Notes: generated from the letters alone by a model not told the origin. 64,000 bases of DNA from Agapanthus africanus (GCA_030015575.1 JASDDO010000014.1:170719911-170783910); one strand, 5' to 3'; positions 43,929-55,650 are shown, numbered from the stretch's first letter. Translations and numbers: made by a program.

Positions 43929-45303
43929 TCATTTCCAAGATCGATGTTGATCTGGTTCTACTCTCACGGCTTTGGGTTCATGCTTCTGCGGCGGGGTTAC
44001 CCTCCAGCTACTGGATAGAGCGAACCTGCCTTGCTGATACTGGTCTTCTACCCAGTCTTTAAATGTGAAGCAGTCTTCGAGAGGATGTCCTATTGCCCTG
44101 TGATAGGAGCAATAGTCCTGGTAAGAGACTTCGCCTGCTTGCTCGGGGTGCTTGGACTCCGGGAGTGTCATCATTTGATGTTTTATGACAAGATCGAATA
44201 TCTTCCTTGTCTTGTCTTGGGGAAAAGAATATGCTCGACCCATCTTTTTTATAAGAGACGAATTTGGACTGCTCGATTCCTGATCGCGTGGCTTCTTGGA
44301 CCCGTTTTGTCGCTGTCGAACGCATTTCCCGTTCTTTGGTTTGTTTCTGCCTCTGCATCGGACCTTTTGTACAATGGGTTGGTAAGGAGGGTCATTTTCA
44401 TTTTTCACAGCCTGCTGAAGAAGGCGTTGCATCCTGGCTTTCCCGTAGATGGTCATTTCGCGATTATGGTCGTCTCGAAGCTTTTGAATTGCTTCCCTTA
44501 TAAGCCTGTCCATTTGTTCTTCGAACGACGGACTGGGCATTTTCACGACGGGAGCTCTTTCTGGTTCAGGGTTAGCATCTTCCCATAGAGCATCTCCTTC
44601 TTCATCAAAGTCATGTATGACGTAGCAGTCATGGAGTAGTCCCCGTTTCTTGGATTGAACATACCCAAGCCCGGTCGTTTCCATTCTCCCGTTGGGCAAC
44701 TTTCGTTGAGTTCCGGGAACGTTCCAGATCCTGTTATGGGACCGTACTTGTCGCGCAGTTTGCTTAAGGGGTACACTTTGGCGTCTCAAGAGTTTCTTTA
44801 GTCCGTTCATGTAATATCTGGGCAAACGGATGGGCTGGAGCCTATCAAGTGTAGAATCTGCGCCGTGCCAGATTTCTCTCTCCACTTTGGTTTCCCCGGA
44901 CCGGTAGAATAGGATCGCCTTTTCACCTTTTCGCGTGGGAGGGACGTAGAATATCTGCAGTTCTTCAACACAATAGGTATCAAGCGCATCTAGTTCTTTA
45001 TGATGCTTGGGCGGAACCATAGCAACTTGCAAAATTTGATCTCCATCAGTGAAGGTTTGTATTGATGGCCGAGCAGAGAATACGGCATTGACCTCATCTT
45101 CCGAGTCGCTGCCGAAGATTAACATAGGAGTGGACGGTCCCAGCTTGTTGCATTGGGGCGGACCTGAATAAACTATTTCTTCCTCCTCCTCGGTGTCACT
45201 CCCGAAGACCGGAATAGTGGCGATAGCTTTGTTCTTATCCTTCGGTTTACGACATCTTTCTGTGTCTTCGAAATCAGGCAAGAAGTATTTGGCATCCTCA
45301 TAT
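43929..45303 (-). pseudogene. gag: Gag C-terminal segment (post-protease) of the minus-strand Tat element
   Basis: A 450-codon frame follows FGSD-type acidic words (PVFGSDTEEEEEIVY, LIFGSDSEDEVNAVFS), then LPRYYMNGLKKLLRRQ, NVPGTQRKLPNGRMETTGLG, a basic stretch, and a module YSFPQDKTRK...YCSYHRAIGHPLEDCFTFKDWVEDQYQQG containing a CX2HX4HX4C knuckle. It starts inside KYEDAKYF, where the copia element at 45309 cuts it. It ends at a TGA before the RT start. Everything upstream (protease, Gag core, leader, 5' LTR) is absent. Confidence 0.8.
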
Positions 45304-45308
45304 TTGTA

Positions 45309-47497
45309 TGGTTACTAGGCACACACATGAGGTTCTACAACTGATCAACCATGCCAAATTCAAAAATTTAGGAGTCGAGAAACCCTAACCTAGATCGTTA
45401 ACTAGAGGATAGGCGAAAGAAAAAGCAAGAAAACAACTTTGTTACTAAGTGAAACGGATTACAACCTTTATAGATCCGGTGCTCCACTTCTTTAGCTCCA
45501 TGATGACGTCCCTCCGCTGCGATCATCGGGATCCCGGACTCTAGCGATGGTTTCATCGGAGAAATGATCGGGCTAGGTCGTTGACTTCCGTGCCGAAGAT
45601 GATCTACGTTGAGGCAACTCAAACTCAAGCTCCATCTTCACTTGGTCATGAACCTTGTGAAGAAAACACACAATACAACATGGCAAGTGGTAGAGGATGA
45701 AGAAATAGGAAGTGGGTTCACTTTGGATTTGGATTTCTCACTTGATTTCAACACTTGAAATTTTCTAGCAAGCTTTTTCTTTTCTTCATGAAGAAGAAGA
45801 AGAAGAAAAGAATATCAATTATTATGAAAAGAAAATTCAAGTGAGGACTTATCATCATGCAACCATGGGTGAAGTTTACCTTTGTAGAGACTAAACTAGG
45901 GTTTAGGTAATGGTTAGGTTAATGAGCAAAACAAAATGGTTAGACTTTTCAAAGATGCATGAAGCATCATGAAGCTTCAAATGAAGACAAAGAGAGCCAC
46001 CATTTTATTTCACTAAAAATAAATAAATAAAATGAATAAAACCCTAACCATTAACCTAAACATAGTGTTATCCAAACACACACCCAAGTTTGCATGTATC
46101 ATCAAACATGATACAAACTAGTGCACAAACATATATCATATATACAATGTGCACAATCTAGTGAGAAAAATAATCTTAAGTGAACCAATACTAGTTAATG
46201 TAAAGTAATATATCAAATATATAATTATACATTAAATCATTAAATCAACACTTGATTTAACGATCCGGTCATAACCGACTAATATTATGTGTATCAACAT
46301 ATCGAATCAACACTTGATTCGGTAACCTGGCTATATCACATATAACCGTCCGATGATACAAATCGCGAGAATAGAATACAGTATCACATACTGGTATTAT
46401 TCTCGGTCCCGTACATATCTCATATGTGCTCCTATTTCGTTTCGTTTGAGCCAGAAAACCTCTGTGTAGGACTCTAAAGACTCGTCAATACGCCGGCAGC
46501 AGGTGATGATCATATCAAACACCCACAAGCGGCAAGCGGTCTGCTAAACGTAACGGCCACCCGGGTATTGAGCGATCAGAAGATCAACGAGCAAGCCCGC
46601 TCACACTCCTGTGAATCCAACCAGTAACACTTACCGTACAGTCCAGTCTCGTCGTCTGAAATGTCGCATATCTCGCCTAGGGGTGGTAAACGTCAGACCC
46701 CAGTAGCTCGATAAGTCGTGTCAATATGAGGTCTATAACAGTTCGAGAAACTACTGGTAACGCTTATCGGTAAATCTCAGCAACCCTGGCCAGGGATTTT
46801 CGGTTATAGCCAATCGAACACAGCGCAACATCAACTCCCTATACCGGGAGAGACGAATCCCCTCCTATCGCTCATTGCCTCCATGTGATTCGGGACTGTA
46901 CCCAAAACCACCGTTTTCCACGCCCTCTTGGACGTGGTAAGGTGGAAATCAAAGAACAGTGGGAATCACACAAGACTCTATGACGATCTCGGGTTTACAG
47001 ACTAACCTGTACCAGTGTCACCAGAGAACTGCCATCTGACGTAAGGTATAATACCATCTGGGAGTTCTCGATGAGTCCGTCCAGTGTACCCAGTCTCCAC
47101 TGAGCACCCGTATATCATCTCTGATGTCAAACACCAATGGATATGGGATCATCCATCGCCCATCTGTATGGGTCGAGAAGGTATACGCTAGACTACTCTG
47201 GTATATCGATGCCCCGTCTCGATACACCCACGACTAGGGACCTTGAAGGATGTACTTATGGACTACCATGTCCCCACTAGTATGATCCGCATCGTAGTCC
47301 AGGTAGTCAAGTACACATCCTAAGGGCTTTACCAACATGTAACAGAGAAACAATCAGTGTACACGTTAAGGTAAAGAGTAACCAAATAGCATACTATCAT
47401 GTCGAGCAAGAAAGTCCTCCCTATATATGTCCAAGCATCCTCTACAATATACATTCTATGTACAGTAATGGCCTCTAGGGCATACATATAACTAACA
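45309..47497 (-). repeat. 3' LTR of the copia element
   Basis: On the minus strand it runs from TGTTAGTTATATG (47497) to CCTAGTAACCA (45309), 2.19 kb. The start is fixed by the PPT. The end is inferred from the junction with the Tat gag frame. It has no genes. Confidence 0.75.
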
Positions 47498-47510
47498 ATC
47501 TCCCACTTGC
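47498..47510 (-). other. Polypurine tract of the copia element
   Basis: The minus strand reads GCAAGTGGGAGAT directly before TGTTAG. AAGTGGGAGATTGTT is the usual PPT-LTR junction in plant copia elements. Confidence 0.85.
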
Positions 47511-48560
47511 ACCAGGGCCATCTGTAGAAGTGGTTGTAGTATCTCATACTCAACTATCCCATAAAAGTCCCTCTCTGAGAAAAGGCCTTTGTGAGTGGAT
47601 CCGCCGTGTTGTCCTCTGAGTCTACTCTCCTAACCTCGATCCCCTGGAGCTCAACCATCTCCATGATCAGGTGATACTGCCTTAGAATATATCTGGATCA
47701 CTGACGGGACGGGCGTTCCTTGGCATAAACCACAACTCCATTGTCTCACAATGGTAGGAACGAAGTTCATCTCATGAACCAATATACACCCAGACTTCTT
47801 TTTTGGTAGCATCTTTGGTAGCGATGTATCTAGCCTTTATCTTCTAGTATGTCACGGTATCTAGCTTGGAACTCTTCCAACATACCGTCCCTTTACTGAG
47901 GGTAAAGACAATGCCTGTGACTGACTTTCAGTCGTCCTTATCACCCTGGAACACTTCCAGTGATTCTCCCCAGGATCGATAGATACCATCTCACTACAAC
48001 TAGTGAGAATCCTAACATCCAATTAGATCTATCTCATAGATCCAAAACCCAGGATTTAGTAGGTATCATTTTGATCCTATGTGGAGAATCATTGTGATAA
48101 GCGGAGATTGATCGAGCGTAACATAGGAAACTCCTTCTCTATCAAGAGTATGTCATCCACGTACTCTACGAGGATCGTCACCATACTCCCTACTACCTTT
48201 TTGTTTATACAAGGATCATCTACCATTTTGATGACGTCAAAGTCTTTGACTAACACATCAAAACAGACGTTCCATCTCCGCGATGCCTGCTTTATCACAT
48301 AAAACATCTTGCACGCGTTTCCGCTGCTCCCACTGTCTACGAAGCCCTCTGGCTGTGTACTTATAGACGCTCTCTTCCAAATCATCATTTAGAAAAGCAG
48401 TCATGACACCCAACCACCAGATATCGTAGTCATGGTATGTAGCCGTGGCAAGTAAGATCTGGATGGACTTAAGCATAGCTACTTAGAAAAGGTTTCATCA
48501 TAATCCATACCTGGTTAATGATGCAAAGCTTTAACAAGTCTAGCTTTGAAAGTCTCAACT
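47511..48560 (-). pseudogene. pol: Copia reverse transcriptase and RNase H remnants
   Basis: RT pieces include VMTAFLNDDLEESVY, QPEGFVDSG, CKMFYVIKQASRRWN and the catalytic YVDDILLI. RNase H remains in scattered frames and ends with EMVELQGIEVRRVDSEDNTA and DPLTKAFSQ, the normal copia C-terminus. The reading frame is broken many times, including a shift near 48320-48390. Confidence 0.8.
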
Positions 48561-50290
48561 TTTCCATGTACACCAAGTAATCTTCTCAAGATATACTTGC
48601 TCCTGATGGGGATTTAACCCTTCAGATAAAGCAACTAAAGTCCATACTTTGTTGGTGTATAAGGATTCCATCTCAGATCGCTAAGCATCCAGCCATTCTT
48701 ACAGAGTCCCACTCCTGATGGCCAGCTCGAAACTAGTTGGGTCATCATCTCATGATGCAATCCTCGCTCCCACTGTCATAGAGAAACCGAAGCATCTCTC
48801 AGGTAGGTGAGGAACCCTACTAGATCGGCGGAGAGGCTGAGGTTCGTTGGTTACTATTGAATCCTTTGGTTCTATCAAATTATCTGCTGTAGTTTGTATA
48901 GCTGGAACCTTTCCAGTTCTACATAACGGTCCTTGCCTCGAGCTTGTCCGGATTTTGCTTTTAGACATTGCCCGAACAACCCCAAATCTTAACCAACTTA
49001 AGATATGGGCTCTTCCCTTACCATATCTTATATGGAGTGGTAGACTACTGATTTGATTTGAACCCTATTCAATAGGTATGCACCTTCTCAAGTGCATAAC
49101 TCCCAAAAGGAAATAGGAAGCTCAGTAGTACTCATCATAGAGCACACCATATCACATAGGGTGCTATTGCTCCGCCCCGATATACCATCATGCTATGGTG
49201 TATACGGAGGAGTAATGCTGAGAGAGAATGTTGTTTTCCTTTAGAATAGTCCAGGATTTCCGTGCTCAAGTATTCTCCTCCCTGATCACATCAAAGGACA
49301 TAATACTTATACCCGTATTTTGGTTCTCTACTTCTAACTAATATTCTGTGAATATCTCAAAAGCTTCGGACTTATGTTTCAACAGGAACATATGTCTGAA
49401 TCTTAAGAGATCATCAGAGAATATAATGAAGTACAAAGAACCAGTCTTGGCATGTGTAGACAGGGGACCTTCATACATCAGCATGTATCAATCCCAAGAG
49501 TTCACTAACTCTTTCTCTGTTTCCAACAAACAGAGCTGTGGTCATCGTATCTTTGTGACATGACCGGCAAGTTTCACAAGATGTAAATTCAAACTAATTT
49601 AAATATGCATCTAAATGTAACTTCAACCAGTCGGGTCGCATTGATATGACCTAATCTACAATGCCTCAAGAAGGATTCGTTCATTTCTGAACTCTTCCTC
49701 TTGTGTGTGTTCTGTATACTAAGAACTGTAGTTTGATTTAGAACGTCAATGCTTTTAGATAACGTGCCTGAACCGATCAACTTTTGATATAGGAAATGTT
49801 CAAAACATTATCCAACAATTCAAAAAAATTTTATTTCTTTACTAATAAAGAGACTGATATGATTTTGTATATCAGGTTCGGTATCTAATAACATTCGTTC
49901 AGAATCAATATATTTGGAATACAGGGTGACAGTGACCAACAGACTTGGCTGCAACACTTGCACCGTTTTCTGTCTCATGAAACTTATCACCCGTTCTCAG
50001 TTCTCTACCTATCTGTAGCCCATGTAACAGATTACATATGCGAGATCCTGATCCGGTATCACATACCCAGGACGTAAATGATACTGAGAAACAGTTCTTT
50101 ATAATGAACACACCCGAAGGAGATGCATTTCATGCACTTTCTTCGTTTGGGCGGCACGGGAATTCTGGTAATCCCCTATTTCCTGCTCTGTCTTATAACA
50201 ATTATAAGTGGGAGCGGGACCAACGTTCCCCAGCTCAGTATAACAAGCGGGTTCGGTCAATATATCCATTTTATTATCTTGATTAAGGCG
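48561..50290 (-). pseudogene. pol: Copia protease, GAG-pre-integrase and integrase remnants
   Basis: The protease fragment VCDTGSGSRICNLLHGLQIG contains the DTGS active site (about 50065). The GAG-pre-integrase fragment FLRHCRLGHINATRL follows (about 49650). The integrase core is readable across frames as LLGLIHADV (about 49500) and DQGGEYLSTE (about 49270), with many stops. A linker RRSSRVPHLPERCFGF lies near 48810. The segment 50111-50290 should hold gag but gives no clear match. Confidence 0.75.
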
Positions 50291-50300
50291 TGATATGGTC

Positions 50301-51034
50301 GCTACCTAGAGAGAGAGAGAAGAAAACACTCAGCGTATGCTCTTGCAAAATCAGATTGGTTATTATTTTATCTAATCAGGATGGCTCCCACTGTTTTTAT
50401 CAAATCTTCCTTCAAACCCTGAAAGGAAAGACTAGCCGGGATTAATTACACGCTACAAGTTCGCTAATCTTTCGGCCAGGCCAGTGTCGGTACTTTGAGG
50501 GAGGTTCCCCGTGCTTTCGCACGGACCTAATTAAAGTAAACCTCGTTTTCCCAGAGGCGTAACCCCGTTGACACCTTTCTAGACACCTACTTGATTGGCT
50601 AATTGTAATGTGTAAAACTCTCTCAGGAGTAACTCTTACTCGCAGCGGGTATCGGGATCCAACTATCTCATAGAAGGTATGCAATCTCATTGCAAATTTC
50701 AACACTTGAAATTCCCGATAATTTTGCCCCTAGCGTCCTATGACCTTGACGGAGGCCAAACTACCCAAAGTCCGCTAGTCAAGTTCAACCCGTCATTTCC
50801 TGATTGAATTAAACCCACCCGCACGATCCTTGACGGAAACCAAACAACGCCGTACGAATACCCTAATCCAATCGCATCGTATGCTAGCAGATAAGCATTA
50901 GTTAGCTACCGTACACTACGCCTTGACGGAGGCCAAACTACCGCAGCACGAATACTAACTAGTACTTATCTGAAATGACGGAGGGCTACGACAGGTTTTT
51001 ATGAAAACCCTTTGCGTAATGAACTTGATATCGT
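50301..51034. other. Unassigned segment between copia and Tat elements
   Basis: No recognisable domain. CCTTGACGGAGGCCAAACTA or a variant occurs at about 50742, 50829 and 50921, giving units of roughly 90 bases. It may be the truncated 5' end of the copia element or a remnant of older DNA. Confidence 0.4.
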
Positions 51035-51077
51035 TGTATGTTTCCTAATTTAAAATCAGGAAAGCCTACAGAAGAGG

Positions 51078-51445
51078 CATCACGTACTAACACGTGACCA
51101 GCAGTCACGTGTTGACACGTGACACTTAAAAGCGGCTTCAAAGGCACATCAGTTCCCTGATCAAATCAAGGAAAAGGGCTTCAGAAGAGGTCACGTGCTC
51201 ACACGTGGCCAGCAGTCACGTGTTGGCACGTGACATTTAAAAGCAGCGGACTCATTCTCTGATTAAATCAAGAAAAAGGCTCCAAACGAGGGTCACGTGC
51301 TCACACGTGACCGGGGGTCACGTGCTGGCACGTGACGGCTAAGCAGCGGCCAGAAGACAGAGCGCAAAAAGAAGAAGAGGGCTCATTCCAAGGGGGTCAC
51401 GTGCCCACACGTGACCAGGGGTCACGTGGCCACACGTGACCGGCT
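51078..51445 (+). repeat. CACGTG inverted-repeat array
   Basis: About eight stem-loops of the type GGTCACGTG-CTCA-CACGTGACC (51291-51312), giving some sixteen CACGTG or near cores. A second, looser group lies at 52560-52765. CACGTG is the G-box bound by bZIP and bHLH factors. Confidence 0.8.
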
Positions 51446-51762
51446 TTCAAAGCCTATCTGTTAACAGAATTAAATTCTGAGAAAAGACCTCTCAAACCTT
51501 TCCAAAGGAAAATGATTATTTGGAACCGATTGAATTAAAAATTTAAAGATTCTTAAATATCACCTATCTATGGAAAAATCTTGAATTTGGAAAGATTTCC
51601 CCTTAAAATCTAACCGAAATAACAAAGGAAAATCTCTGGATTTAAAATCCAATGGTGAATAAAATTCACCTAATAATCCAAAGGTCCAAATGAATGATGA
51701 ATACAAATCAAATCTCTCAATGAAAGATTCATCAAAAAACTAATTGATTCAGCTGCTTCTCC

Positions 51763-51770
51763 TATAAATA
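51763..51770 (+). promoter_or_regulatory. TATA box of the Tat LTR
   Basis: TATAAATA in TCTCCTATAAATAGGAGCC, itself within an inverted repeat CTCCTAT/ATAGGAG. A purine-rich leader with CCCTAGGTAAG follows at 51882. Confidence 0.6.
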
Positions 51771-51916
51771 GGAGCCAAGAGACATACAGGGAGAGATAGA
51801 TGCAGAGGGATCGATACATAGAGAGAAAAAAGGAGAGCCTTGATACTTTGGAGGAATTTGGATCTTCTGCAAAAGAAAACCCTAGGTAAGAAAGGGAAGG
51901 CTTTTTGAAAGAAAAA

Positions 51917-52530
51917 GAGAATTTAATTCTCAATAGAGTTTAACTCTGATATTAAACAGAAGAACATAGTTCTCTCTTTGGTGGAGGATCTGTAAAGTGC
52001 ACATCTCCTCTTGAATTGAGAATTTAATTCTCATTGGGTTGAGATCCTGCCATGCAGATCCAAAGGATAAAGAGGGAATGGAAGCTTAAGAATTTAATTC
52101 TCACAGAACTATAGGAATTTAATTCCTTTAAAATAAAATTAGGGTTTAACCCTATGTTATGGGAATTTAATTCCTTCAGAATGAACAGAATCAGGGTTCA
52201 ACCCTAGTTAAGAACTTAGTTCTGTTAAAATAATAGGAATTTAATTCCTTTAAGAAAGAAGAAATTAGGGTTTCACCCTATGACAGAATCTCATGCCTCT
52301 CTCAAAGAGAGTGGGAATTTAATTCCTTTAAAGCTTTTATTAGGGTTTAACCCTATGATAGAATTCAGTTCTTCACACATATGAGGAATTTAATTCCTAC
52401 AGAAAATTCAGAGTTCAACTCTATCCCAGAATATAAATCTTCAGAAGGAAATAGGAATTTAATTCCTCTTAAATTTATCGTTAGGGTTCAACCCTACAAA
52501 CAATTTAATTCTTAAAAAAGGGATTAACAG
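51917..52530 (+). repeat. Dense array of AT-rich mini-hairpins
   Basis: Consecutive inverted repeats with different arms: GAGAATT/AATTCTC (51917-51931), AGAGTT/AACTCT (51935-51947), AGAAC/GTTCT (51961-51973), then many AGGAATT/AATTCCT, AGGGTT/AACCCT and GAACT-type units. Confidence 0.75.
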
Positions 52531-52779
52531 ATCTTCTAAAAAACATACAAAGAGGCAGGGTCGTGTGCCACCACGTGACCCCCGAAAAGATCCACAGAGA
52601 AGGGCCTTTGAGGCAGTGCCTCACGTGACCCACGTGACCTTTGGCAGAAGCTTTAACATACAAGCATTTAAATGCCCGTCACGTGATGGCACGTGATGCT
52701 CTAAAAGATGCAATATTCTCAGCAGAACAAATGAAGGGAGGGCGCCCTCACGTGCTACCACGTGACCCCTCTTGCCTCA

Positions 52780-52955
52780 GTGTTTAACACTGATTATTCT
52801 TAGTGTTTAACACTAATTTGAAACCTCTGCTGCTAGTGTTTGACACTGATTTGCTCTAGTGTTTAACACTAATTTGAACCCCCTGTTGCTGGTGTTTAAC
52901 ACCAACTCTCTTTTAGTGTTAAAACACTAACTTGATCCCAGTGTTCAACACTGCT
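52780..52955 (+). repeat. GTGTTTAACAC inverted repeats
   Basis: About seven units such as TTAGTGTT/AACACTAA (52800-52816), GTGTTTGACAC, GGTGTTTAACACC and GTGTTCAACAC. Outer pairs vary while the palindrome is kept. Confidence 0.75.
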
Positions 52956-53259
52956 GAATTAACGTTAGCCCAATTGGCTAAATGGCCAGAGGCAAAGCCT
53001 CTCCTTCAATGGACCAACAGGAAGCCCATATTCCAAACATGATTGGACTTAGCCCAAGATGGTCATAAGTCCTCAACTCAGACTTAACTGGGCTGATGGG
53101 CTCATAACAAAATTAATTGGTCTTGATCCCAAATTGGGCCAAAGACTATTTAATCCACCCCGGTTTAAGGGTACATCTCTTCACTCCTTTGATACTTGGC
53201 GTTGTAATTCCTCAACATCTTCAAAGAGGTGACGGGTCCCGATGACCACACATTGACAC

Positions 53260-53580
53260 GGACTGTGGGGTCCTTAAACTCATGGACTATGAGGTCCTTA
53301 ACCTTGACCGAGATGTCTTAAAACTAACAACGGACTGTGGGGTCCTTAAACTCATGGACTATGAGGTCCTTAACCTTGACCGAGATGTCTTAAAACTAAC
53401 AACGAACTGTGGGGTCCTTAAACCCATAGACTATGACGTCCTTAACCTTGACCGTAATGTATTAAAATAAACATTGGACCGCAATGTCCTTAAACTACCC
53501 ATGGACCGCAATGTTCTTAAACTACCCATGGACCGCAATGTCCTTAAACTACCTACCGACCGTAATGTCACTAAACTAAA
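53260..53580 (+). repeat. GGAC...GTCC tandem repeats in the LTR
   Basis: Units of 22-27 bases. Three units form a 72-bp higher-order repeat (53260 and 53332), followed by 27-bp units GGACCGCAATGTCCTTAAAC. Counterpart of 18430-18690. Confidence 0.85.
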
Positions 53581-53882
53581 CAACAGAGCCCCCCTTTTAT
53601 TGCTCTCTTGTTGGATCTAAACGATCCCGTTAAGTTGATCTTATTATAAAAACTAGACTAACGTATCCTTAACAAACGTTTAAGTCGATCTTATTCTCCA
53701 ATGAGGCTAACGTATCCTTAAACCCAAACCCTCAAACCCAAATCTAAGATAATACGGATTTGGACTAGTCCACGCCCTACGGGCGACGACATAACTCAGT
53801 CTCCGTATACAATCCACGGGCAAAGAAACATGAAATAAACACACATGACACGAAGTGACCATCTGGAGAAGGAGAAAGTGGT

Positions 53883-53929
53883 TACCGCGATGCGGTAGCG
53901 TAATTAACTGCAGGGGCTTGCGCCTGCAG
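53883..53929 (+). other. Two conserved stem-loops near the LTR end
   Basis: TACCGC/GCGGTA (53883-53897) and CTGCAGG/CCTGCAG (53908-53929), identical in stems to 18024-18038 and 17992-18013 of the other element. Confidence 0.6.
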
Positions 53930-54143
53930 GGAAGAGCGTCCCCACAATCAAAAACCCCTCAAGCGAGGGGGAATCTGACGAAGTCTGCTACATCGGACGC
54001 ATCCGTTTAAACCTTCGATATACGGTGCCATAAATCAACTTGGCATCTTTGGAGAGGTGGACGGATAGCACCAATTAGCATCTGCCCCGAATTTCAGGCG
54101 AGACAGTCCGCGTCTCGGCCGCCGTTCGGAGGGGAACAGATTC

Positions 54144-54162
54144 TGGCATGCCCGGTGGGACC
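54144..54162 (+). other. Primer-binding site of the Tat element
   Basis: TGGCATGCCCGGTGGGACC, starting with the TGG that pairs with a tRNA CCA end, five bases after the LTR. The tRNA species was not identified. Confidence 0.7.
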
Positions 54163-54437
54163 TTTTCCTCTTTCCACTCCATATTTCGTGTGTCGTGATT
54201 CGCGAACCAATCGCGGTTCGCTAATGGTTGCCCTTGGGTTTCAAGGTACTAAGACTTGGCGTCTTGCTTATTGCAGAAAGCAAAGAATCGATGGCTTCTA
54301 TTTGTGCGAAATGCTCCAATTGCTTGGACTGCAATTGCAACCAACGCTCTGCCTCGCCAGGAGGTATAGCCTACGGACCCCAAGCTGCTTCGCTATTCAC
54401 AATGCCCGTGGAACAAGTCGCACGAGCCACCACATGA

Positions 54438-55650
54438 TTGTTTTTTGGGACCATGCTCCCGCCGACAAGCTTCACCGCTCCGGTGCTGACAACAGAAGCT
54501 CCCAAGAAGTCGGTCTTTGATCGGCTTACACCTACCGCGGCCCCTCTCAACGGGTCGCCCAACACCAGCGCCTCGGTCTTCTCTAGATTGGGCCAGAACT
54601 CCTGTGGACCCGCAATGGGGCCTACAATCCCAGAGAAGGCTGCTCCTAAGAAAGTAACCAGTTCTTCTCTTGAAGTCGTCAAGGCGGCTTCCCCTGCCAA
54701 AAAGTCGGTCTTTACAAGATTAACGGCTCCAACTCCAGCTCCTGTTACCCAAAGGACATCGGTCTTTGACAGGCTGACACCAGCAGCGACCCCCACCTAC
54801 ACAGGGGCAAGACGAGGTTAACGCCCTCACCAAGCCGGTTCCATCAGCACGACGCGCTCGACGTCGTTATTGGCGCCGAATGAGGAAGGCTGGGGGCAAC
54901 TCTCCCTCTGGGCTAACTCCACCAGCCCCGATGGCGGAAGTTAATGCTGCTGTTCCGACTGGGAACATCTTTGAGATGCTAAATAAGGTGCGTAGGAATT
55001 CTCCTACCGCGGTGCTAAAGAGGTCTCCCCCTCCGCTGAAAAAGGCTGTAGAAGTAAAAACAGAACAGCCTCAATCTCCTCAACGGCTGTCCTCCCGAAT
55101 CTATAAAGTCTGGCGGCAGGCCCGAGACTCGATGATCGATCCAAACTTCTCCCGCCAGCACAAGAAGCTGAAAATTCAACAGGAAGCCAGTCACCAGGCT
55201 AAGCCACGAAAAGCTGTCTGGGTGCCCACCTCAACGGCCCCCTCAACTTCCACTGCTCATAAAAAGGGGAGGCCGGAGAAGATCCCCGGGCCTGCAACGA
55301 GAGCTAAAAGCGCTGAACCCAGACGCCCTAAGGCTGGGGGCAGGATGGTCCACACTGTATACATGGCATCGGGGAAGGAAGACGGTCGTGCGTCTACAGG
55401 CCATAGACCGCTTACACAGTCAGTAACCAAAGCTCAGGAGCAACAGCAAAAGCTCCAGGAAATGATGATTGCAATGGCTGCGCTTACTGGGCCGAAAGAA
55501 AGCCCCGAGGCGTCCTCGGATCAGCAACAAGAACAGGAAACCGACGCCGAGTTCCTCCGGAGGATGTTGGAAAAGAAAGATAAAGAGGCTGCGGAACAAG
55601 CGGCCAATATAAAGCAGATAGCCCACTTATTCCAGGATATGGTGGGATGA
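54438..55650 (+). pseudogene. Extra ORF upstream of gag in the Tat element
   Basis: Two frames (54438-54821 and 54880-55650) probably formed one protein of about 400 residues, split by a shift near 54800. The first part has four copies of a SVFDRLT-type motif (SVFDRLTPTAAP, SVFSRLGQ, SVFTRLTAPTPAP, SVFDRLTPAATP). The second is Pro/Lys-rich and basic (LKKAVEVKTEQPQSPQRLSS) and ends in a glutamine-rich coiled coil (EFLRRMLEKKDKEAAEQAAN). It stops at TGA 55648-55650, overlapping the gag ATG (ATGA). Tat elements often carry an additional ORF before gag; its role is unknown. Confidence 0.55.

Larger units (their letters stand above)
17775..45308 (-). mobile_element. Tat-lineage Ty3-gypsy element with antisense PMD gene, 5'-truncated and nested
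   Basis: On the minus strand the order is gag C-terminus (45303), pol with two RNase H domains (to 40421), a repeat-rich 3' region, an antisense PMD gene (25478-37570 on the plus strand), a polypurine tract (25446-25471) and a 3' LTR (25445-17775). The archaeal-type second RNase H is the hallmark of the Tat lineage. Three later insertions lie inside or at its edge: 20679-24556, 26220-33604, and 45309 onward. The 5' LTR, PBS and most of gag are missing. The plus-strand element at 51035-64000 is the same family. Confidence 0.82.
45309..50300 (-). mobile_element. Degenerate Ty1/copia element, 5'-truncated
   Basis: On the minus strand the order is protease, GAG-pre-integrase, integrase, RT, RNase H, PPT and LTR, which is the copia order (integrase before RT). 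The 3' LTR (45309-47497) is present. No second LTR copy lies to the right, so the 5' end is lost. The element splits the Tat gag at KYEDAKYF. TTGTA at 45304-45308 would be one target-site copy. Confidence 0.8.
51035..54138 (+). repeat. 5' LTR of the plus-strand Tat element
   Basis: The end at GGGGAACA (54138), five bases before the PBS, is secure. The start at TGTATGTTTCC is inferred from the distance to the TATA box and from loose similarity with the other LTR start; it may be off by hundreds of bases. 53240-54138 matches the other copy strongly; the rest is made of hairpin arrays. Confidence 0.6.

Noticed and set aside
50442-50705. Minus-strand 87-codon frame between copia and Tat
   Set aside because: No copia Gag similarity could be seen and it lies in a repeat-containing unassigned segment.
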